From contig NC_133913.1 of the NCBI RefSeq assembly GCF_964199755.1, forward strand, positions 8,596,201 through 8,660,200: DNA of 64,000 nucleotides, written 5' to 3'. Made by a program: the position numbers and the translations under genes. Source of the DNA: Larus michahellis (Eukaryota > Chordata > Aves > Charadriiformes > Laridae). Positions 58,409 to 64,000 of the stretch are shown here, piece after piece (position 1 is the first letter of the stretch; each line of letters starts with the position of its first letter). Below the pieces are notes generated by a model. The model saw only the letters and a list, made by a program, of their open reading frames with translations, did not search any database and was not told the origin of the DNA.

Positions 58409-59353
58409 TTACATGAATGAAGTGTCCTTTTGCTTCAGAATTACTTTTCTCATGCCTTGCTTGATGTCATTGTTCCTTAGGCTATAGATGACAGGGTTCA
58501 GAACTGGGGTAACCACAGAGTAAAAGACAGAGACAATCTTGTTAAAATCAAAAGTCTGGATGGTCTTGGTGCGAATGTACATGAACATGGTGGTCCCATA
58601 GAAGATGGTGACAATGGTCAGATGGGAGGCACAGGTAGAGAAAGCTTTGCTGCGTCCTTCAGCTGTGGGTATGTGCAAGATGGTGGCCAAAATGAATATG
58701 TAGGAGATCATGGTGAGGATAAAGGAGCTCATTAGTACTGTCGTGCCCACCACAAAGTTGATGACTTCAATTTCAAAGACACCTTGGCACGAGAGCTCCA
58801 GCAAAGGTGGTGAGTCACAGAAGAAGTGGTTGATGATGTTGGAACCACAGAAAGGCAGGCGGAAGAGGAAGGCAGTGGGAAGGGCAGGTGCAAGGAAACC
58901 ACCCAACCAACACCCCAGAGCAAGCCATAAACAAGCTCTGCAATCCATAATGGTAGTGTAATGCAATGGATTGCAAATGGCCAGGTAGCGATCATAGGCC
59001 ATGGTAGTCAGTAGGAAGCATTCAGCTGAGCCAAGGAAGAAGAAGATGTACAACTGTGTGAAGCAGCCAGTGACAGAGATGGTCTGTGACTGAATAGCAA
59101 TGTTAGCCAGCATCTTAGGTACTGTCACAGTAGTGTAGCCAATGTCTAAGAAGGAGAGATTGGTGATAAAAAAATACATTGGAGTATGAAGGCGGTAGTC
59201 CATGCCAATGACCAAGATGATGGCCACATTCTCTGTGAAGGTCAGTACATACATCAGAAAGAAGGCAGCAAAGAGAAGCAGCTCGACTTCCCTGGCATTG
59301 GGAAATCCTAGGATGATGAATTCAGTTACCAAAGTCCTGTTGTCAGAAACCAT
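58409..59353 (-). CDS. olfactory receptor, OR11/OR6-like
   Basis: This is an intact 314-residue odorant receptor on the opposite strand to the other ORs. Features: NRT glycosylation site at 5-7, TEFIILGFP at 10-18, TPMYFFITNLSFLDIGY at 57-73, Cys97, MAYDRYLAICNPLHY at 118-132, LPFCGSNIINHFFCDSPPLL at 166-185, ELSC at 186-189, ISYIFIL at 216-222, PTAEGRSKAFSTCASH at 229-244 and PVLNPVIYSLRNND at 283-296. DRYLAICNPLHY with CD.PPLLELSC suggests OR11 or OR6. The near-universal GN of helix 1 is EN (residues 41-42). A tract ending CTCATCTAG directly before GACATG is a good 3' splice site just upstream of the start. The ATG gives the usual N-tail length. Poly(A) candidate: minus-strand AATAAA at 57949-57954. 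Confidence 0.93.
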   Translation of the reverse strand: MVSDNRTLVTEFIILGFPNAREVELLLFAAFFLMYVLTFTENVAIILVIGMDYRLHTPMYFFITNLSFLDIGYTTVTVPKMLANIAIQSQTISVTGCFTQLYIFFFLGSAECFLLTTMAYDRYLAICNPLHYTTIMDCRACLWLALGCWLGGFLAPALPTAFLFRLPFCGSNIINHFFCDSPPLLELSCQGVFEIEVINFVVGTTVLMSSFILTMISYIFILATILHIPTAEGRSKAFSTCASHLTIVTIFYGTTMFMYIRTKTIQTFDFNKIVSVFYSVVTPVLNPVIYSLRNNDIKQGMRKVILKQKDTSFM

Positions 59354-59356
59354 GTC

Positions 59357-62300
59357 CTAGATGAGACAAGGAAGTGGAGATACAGTGAAGGAATGATATT
59401 CAGTACGATCTGAAGGGAAGAACAAATAGAAAGGGAGAGGTAATTTTTACCACCTGTCACAGTTGGCCATCCAGTTTCTGAATCAGTCTGAAGGGTAACC
59501 CACATTTTCCCATTGACAATACTAGGACTGGACAACACTCTTTTATACACCTAAGATACATCTACAGTGTCTTAGTTCAGTCATTGTTCCTTATCCCCTG
59601 TTCATATTTCAAGTACATTGACTGCCTTTGGTTGAGTAAATTCCCTCTAAGGAGAAAATGAAGAATATTTCACTCCAGGGATCGATCACTGTTGGCTTCA
59701 GGGATGATGCTGTAGTGGGATTACTTCCTTTAACATAAAAAACTTTTCCAACAGTATTTCAACTGGCATTGCAGCCTCAAAACTACCATAGGCACTCCTA
59801 CCAGGCGCAATAGAAAGACATGCAAATTTAGAGTGTTACATTGCTCAAGGGCCAGGGATCACTCTTGAGATATGTGTCTTTCAAAAGTGTCTCCTTACAC
59901 AATAAGGAGAAATGTCTGTTCCTGACTACCTCTGAGATAACTTCATCAATATGAAAGATTTAATATCTACCTCTCTGCTAAGCAGTATTGGCTATTTTGT
60001 CAGTTATGGGAAACAGTCACTTCTTGAAGAGCCATAAGCAAAAAAGGAGCTTTAGAGAGACTGGGGATACAGGAGAAACACAACAGCCTTAAGGAAAAAG
60101 AGAGAAGTATAACCACTGCATAGCACCGATTATTTTGTCAAGGCCAAAGTAACAGAGAATAGGGAGAAGACAGGAGAAGCAGACAACAGAAAAAAGCAGC
60201 ATCAACATGACAAGAAAGAATTATAAAAAAAATAAACTAGATTGCTACCGCGGAAGTTTAGGGAGTGTATATATACTTTTATGTATATACGTAATTTCTA
60301 CAGCTAGCGAATAAAGAAGAGATACATGGCAATAGAACAAAACATTTCCATAGGGTTTGTAATATGAAATTTCCTCTCTATGTATCTTATACAAAGATGG
60401 GAAACCTGGGACATCCAGATCTTCCTTTGGATACAAATGAAACCCATATATCAAGCTTAGACTTAGACACCTAACTGTAATCAGTCCCCTTTGCTATTCA
60501 CATGGGTTAATTTTTATATTTAACGTAACATTGTAAAACTTTTAGGAAAAAAAATCTAAGGAAAACATTCAAAATTTAAAAACTGAACAGAGGAGCAGTC
60601 AGAAACAGCAAAGATGAACAGCAGAATAATAACTATGTATCAAAACACAACTATTAATTTTTTTGAAATTTTTCAGTGAAAATGTTTTATTTCCTGTTTT
60701 AATTTTCTAATTAAAACTTGAAAATTTTGAAAGTATGTAATTATTAAAATAGGAGAATATCTTTCACAAAAGCAAAATTGTCTTTAGAACACTTTCAACT
60801 GGGACACAAATCCATCTTAACTTTGTCCTTTGCTTAATTTATCTGAAGTAACACAAAACATTGTAAGATAATGCAATTGAGTTGGGGGGGTATTCGCTTT
60901 TATGAATGGATGAATCACCTTCTAAAAATGACAATTTCTTTCCACTGACCATAGTACGTTCCTGATATCAGTTATCTTCTAAAGTAGCTGCCTGAATCAG
61001 GTGTCAAGGCCCTACAAACTTTACTGCTGTAAGTGGAAATGAGGGGGCTTTTCGTTACAGTTACTGGAAAATGTACACTAGGATGAAATGAATTTCTGCC
61101 TAAGCTTCACTGGCAACATTCAGCAGACCTCTGCCAAATCTGAGTGGAGTTTAGGTACTCAGCTCACACCTAGATTGATAAAAACCCGGCTTAGAACCCA
61201 GAGGGGTAAATATACTTGGCTGAGAGTCCGAGTGAAATCTCTCTGCGTCAGGGAAGCTTGACGGTACTGGAAGTTCTTCAAAAGAGTATCTCAGTCCTGT
61301 GTGTTACTCAGTCCTGCCTTAGACCTTCCCTGAGAAAGACAAATGCCTTCTATTTCTGTTGTGCTCGGTTCACACGAAAATAACACTTTCCAGAGATCAG
61401 GCCCTGGTTGGACCGGCAAATTGTTGTCATGAGGAGATTGGACCATACGTCTTTTCTTCAAGACCTACGTTCAGAGGCCTCAAATATGGGAAGATGTTGG
61501 GGACAGGGCCAGGATCCTTGAATGAGTGATTCTGACAGTGAGATCAAATGGTGCATTAGATGTATCTGTGAATGCCATAAATATACACTGGACTGTGCTG
61601 ACAAACAGCCTGACCTGATGTATTTGCTTCCCCCACACTAGCGATGCTGTGCTCCTCCAGACAATATGGAAAAACCAGTTTGCAGTGATGCTCACGTATT
61701 ACCTGTGCCCGCCTGAACTTTGTGGCTCCACCACCATATGCGATTTATTAAGAACTTAATTGTCTTCTACAGCTGTTGGTAGCAAAGTCTCAAGGGTATG
61801 TAGGAAGAGACCTCACAATTCAAGGAAAAGCAACCCTCTGAACTTGAAACTTTAATAGACAAAGCTTGTTATCAGATGCAGATGCAAACAAAACAAGGAT
61901 CTCAAAATGATAGCTGAAGCCAGCACTGTCCACTTCAAAGTCTTTGAACCTCAGGTGATCTCCTGGCATTACCTATCTGACTTAACTGAGTAGCTGAGGA
62001 CAAATGAGCTTCATGGACAAGGTTAAGCTTTATCTTCTGTGACGAAGATGTCATCACCCATGAAACTAATTGGCTCTGAAGGGCTATGGCTTTGGCATAA
62101 GAACCAGGAAGATGGTGATCTGGGGAAAATGGGTGGGGATGGCTGTGGGCTACAAGGTGAATGCACCTTCACTGTATTTCTCACTGTTCCTAGGAAGGTG
62201 AAACTGTTGTTGATCATGCTTGCTTTCTGTAGAAAAGCATAAGAAAAACTAGAAAAAGAAAGGAAAAAATAAAGTTGATATATAGAACTCCACCTCTTGC

Positions 62301-64000
62301 AGAGAAATGAAGCTGAACTCTCCCCTACTCCATTAATGTTTAGAAAAAAATATGAAAATTGCTTGTGGGCAAAATGGAGCTGCATAATAAAAGAAGAGTC
62401 TTAGCTGTTAGGGTAAGAGTAGTTTCAGGGGTCAAACATTGTCCGAAAGCAATTGAAAGAAGTGAGAAATAGAAAATTTGTTATGAAATGCAGCCATGAG
62501 TAAATTTACCTGGTGAAGATTCATATATTTATTCTTTTTTTTTATTTATTTTACCTGAGAGCAGGTAAATATATTCAGAAGAGTATTCTCTTTGTGCTGA
62601 TAATGACACCTAGCAAAATCTTTGAGAGGTTTTGTTTTTGAGACTGTCGGGGAAAACAAAATATTCAACAGGTAACACACACTTGTTCTGACTCAAGGGA
62701 GTACTTGATAGATATTGACCAGAGGTTTCCTGTGGTTGGGAATTTATATTTCTCTGTGCCAAAAATACATTTCTTCTAACAATTTAGACACAAAGCTTTT
62801 CCCTCATGGGAAAAAAAAAAGAAGAAAAAACCCAGATGATAACCCCCCAAGCCCTCCCATTTTAGCATCAGATTAAAAAATAAGATGCTAACAAAGTTAT
62901 CAATGTTTTAGTCAACATGATCCTTATTTCAGGTAACTAAAGCTTTAAACCGTTTTGTATTCAAGAACCATGAAACTCAAATACAAAGTACGCCCAAATA
63001 CTGTCAAATGCATACATAACTCTTTAGTCAAAAAATTCCATTTAAAAATTTAACTATTTTTGAAGGAAAATTAGCTGAAAAGTTATGTTTATTTAAATCT
63101 AACGTCCAAAGATGACTCCATAATCCAAATTCACATACATCAATCTGGAAAAAAAAAACCTTCCTAAGAGCTAGAAAGAAAACAATTAGCAAACAAACTG
63201 TTTTCTTATTCTTCTACCTTTTCCCCTTCTTTTATTGTTCCAAATATCAAATGAAATAAATAGGAAGATTTAATGATATCCAAATCTTGGAGTTTGTCTG
63301 GTATTTTTCAGAAAGAAAATATATTTAATAAAAAATAAAACGTAATTGGCTGCAGTTTTGAAGGAAATTTTCAATGAATCTTTGATTTAATTAACACTTG
63401 CAATTTGGTAACAAACAAGAAGAGATGCTTTTAAAATTTATTTCATTTTGCAGAACCGCAGATAACTGCAAACTCCTTACCAAGCATCTCATATAAAGTA
63501 ACACCTAGGTTTTGTTGCATAAATGGCATTTTTGTTCTTTCTGGGTTATATTGCTGAGAAAAGTTGTAATGGGAAAACGCCAGATAGTAAGTTGTGGTTT
63601 GGTTTTGTTTTTTTAAACCATAGACAGCAATGCACAGAACAGCCTTTGATAGAGTTGCCTTGAAGAAACCATAATGACCCTGTTTGGCTGTTGCACACTC
63701 TGGCATTCTGAAAAGCATGAGGCAGTTTAGATAAGGAGCATTTGTCAAGTAAAAAATCTTACCTTGTCAGTCCCTCCTCTGTCAAAGCTGTATGTTCCTT
63801 CAGTGCTGAGTTCATTACCATCAGTCTGCTGGTGGAATGTGAGAATGAACAAATACAGAGTATTAATAGATTAGTTTGTGAGGGACTATCATCACAGATA
63901 TCCCGCTTGTTACTCAGGTGTCTATTTCAAACTTCGTAAGTTCTATTACTGAATCATAATTATTTTTCCATATTTAAATAAAAGCTGTAGTTATCATCCA
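59357..64000. other. AT-rich intergenic DNA, no gene or named repeat
   Basis: I see no coding sequence with family features, no CR1 and no LTR in this stretch. A-runs occur at about 62810 and 63148. It includes the region where upstream exons and the promoter of the minus-strand OR gene should lie. Confidence 0.4.

Noticed and set aside
1-64000. CRISPR arrays, prokaryotic operons, phage or toxin systems
   Set aside because: The window is plainly vertebrate: CR1, ERV LTRs, ORs and a spliced gene with GT-AG introns. No spaced direct repeats or operon structure was seen.

Overview
This is a bird nuclear genome window, probably from a neoavian. The main reasons are about a dozen CR1 LINE copies with the typical 3' end (short ATTCTATG-type repeats), and LTRs beginning TGTCATGGTTTAACCCC and ending CTCTATCCCAGCC, which match the ERVL-like LTRs common in bird assemblies as I remember them. 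The coding content is four apparently intact single-exon olfactory receptor (OR) genes, two OR relics, and one complete six-exon housekeeping gene, SDR39U1.

Layout: 0-4 kb holds an old solo-LTR-like repeat (copy A) and plain intergenic DNA. At 5.0-6.0 kb (+) is an OR10-like gene. At 8-11.2 kb lie two decayed CR1 pieces, an ERVL-type LTR piece, LTR copy B and an OR4-like relic. At 14.7-15.6 kb (+) is an OR4-like gene and at 22.7-23.6 kb (+) a second OR4-like gene, with an ERVL-type LTR and a 1.2-kb CR1 between them. From 24.4 to 38.2 kb the window is almost all repeats. The largest is a nearly complete 4.46-kb CR1 (about 32578-37041, minus strand) carrying ORF1 with an esterase domain and ORF2 with endonuclease and reverse transcriptase; it sits inside LTR copy C. 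At 40.4-43.6 kb (-) is SDR39U1, ending in a GC-rich CpG island at about 43.1-43.85 kb. At 44.6-52.3 kb are a third type of LTR, three CR1 copies, an ERVL-type LTR and a tRNA-Lys-like sequence that carries a genomic CCA. At 54.4-55.06 kb (+) is an OR4 pseudogene and at 58.4-59.35 kb (-) an OR11/OR6-like gene. The last 4.6 kb is AT-rich with nothing recognised.

The ORs would work in the cilia of olfactory neurons as odorant GPCRs. Each has a plausible 3' splice site just before its start codon, the usual vertebrate OR plan of non-coding 5' exons followed by one coding exon. SDR39U1 is unrelated to smell. Its presence next to OR4/OR10/OR11-type receptors recalls mammalian 14q11-q12, where these OR families and SDR39U1 lie on the same chromosome arm, so the block may be an ancient syntenic segment. 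I found no convincing undescribed system. The points most worth a second look are the nested CR1-in-LTR structure, the CCA-bearing tRNA copy beside an LTR, a perfect 41-bp palindrome at a CR1 edge, and a microsatellite expanded inside a CR1.
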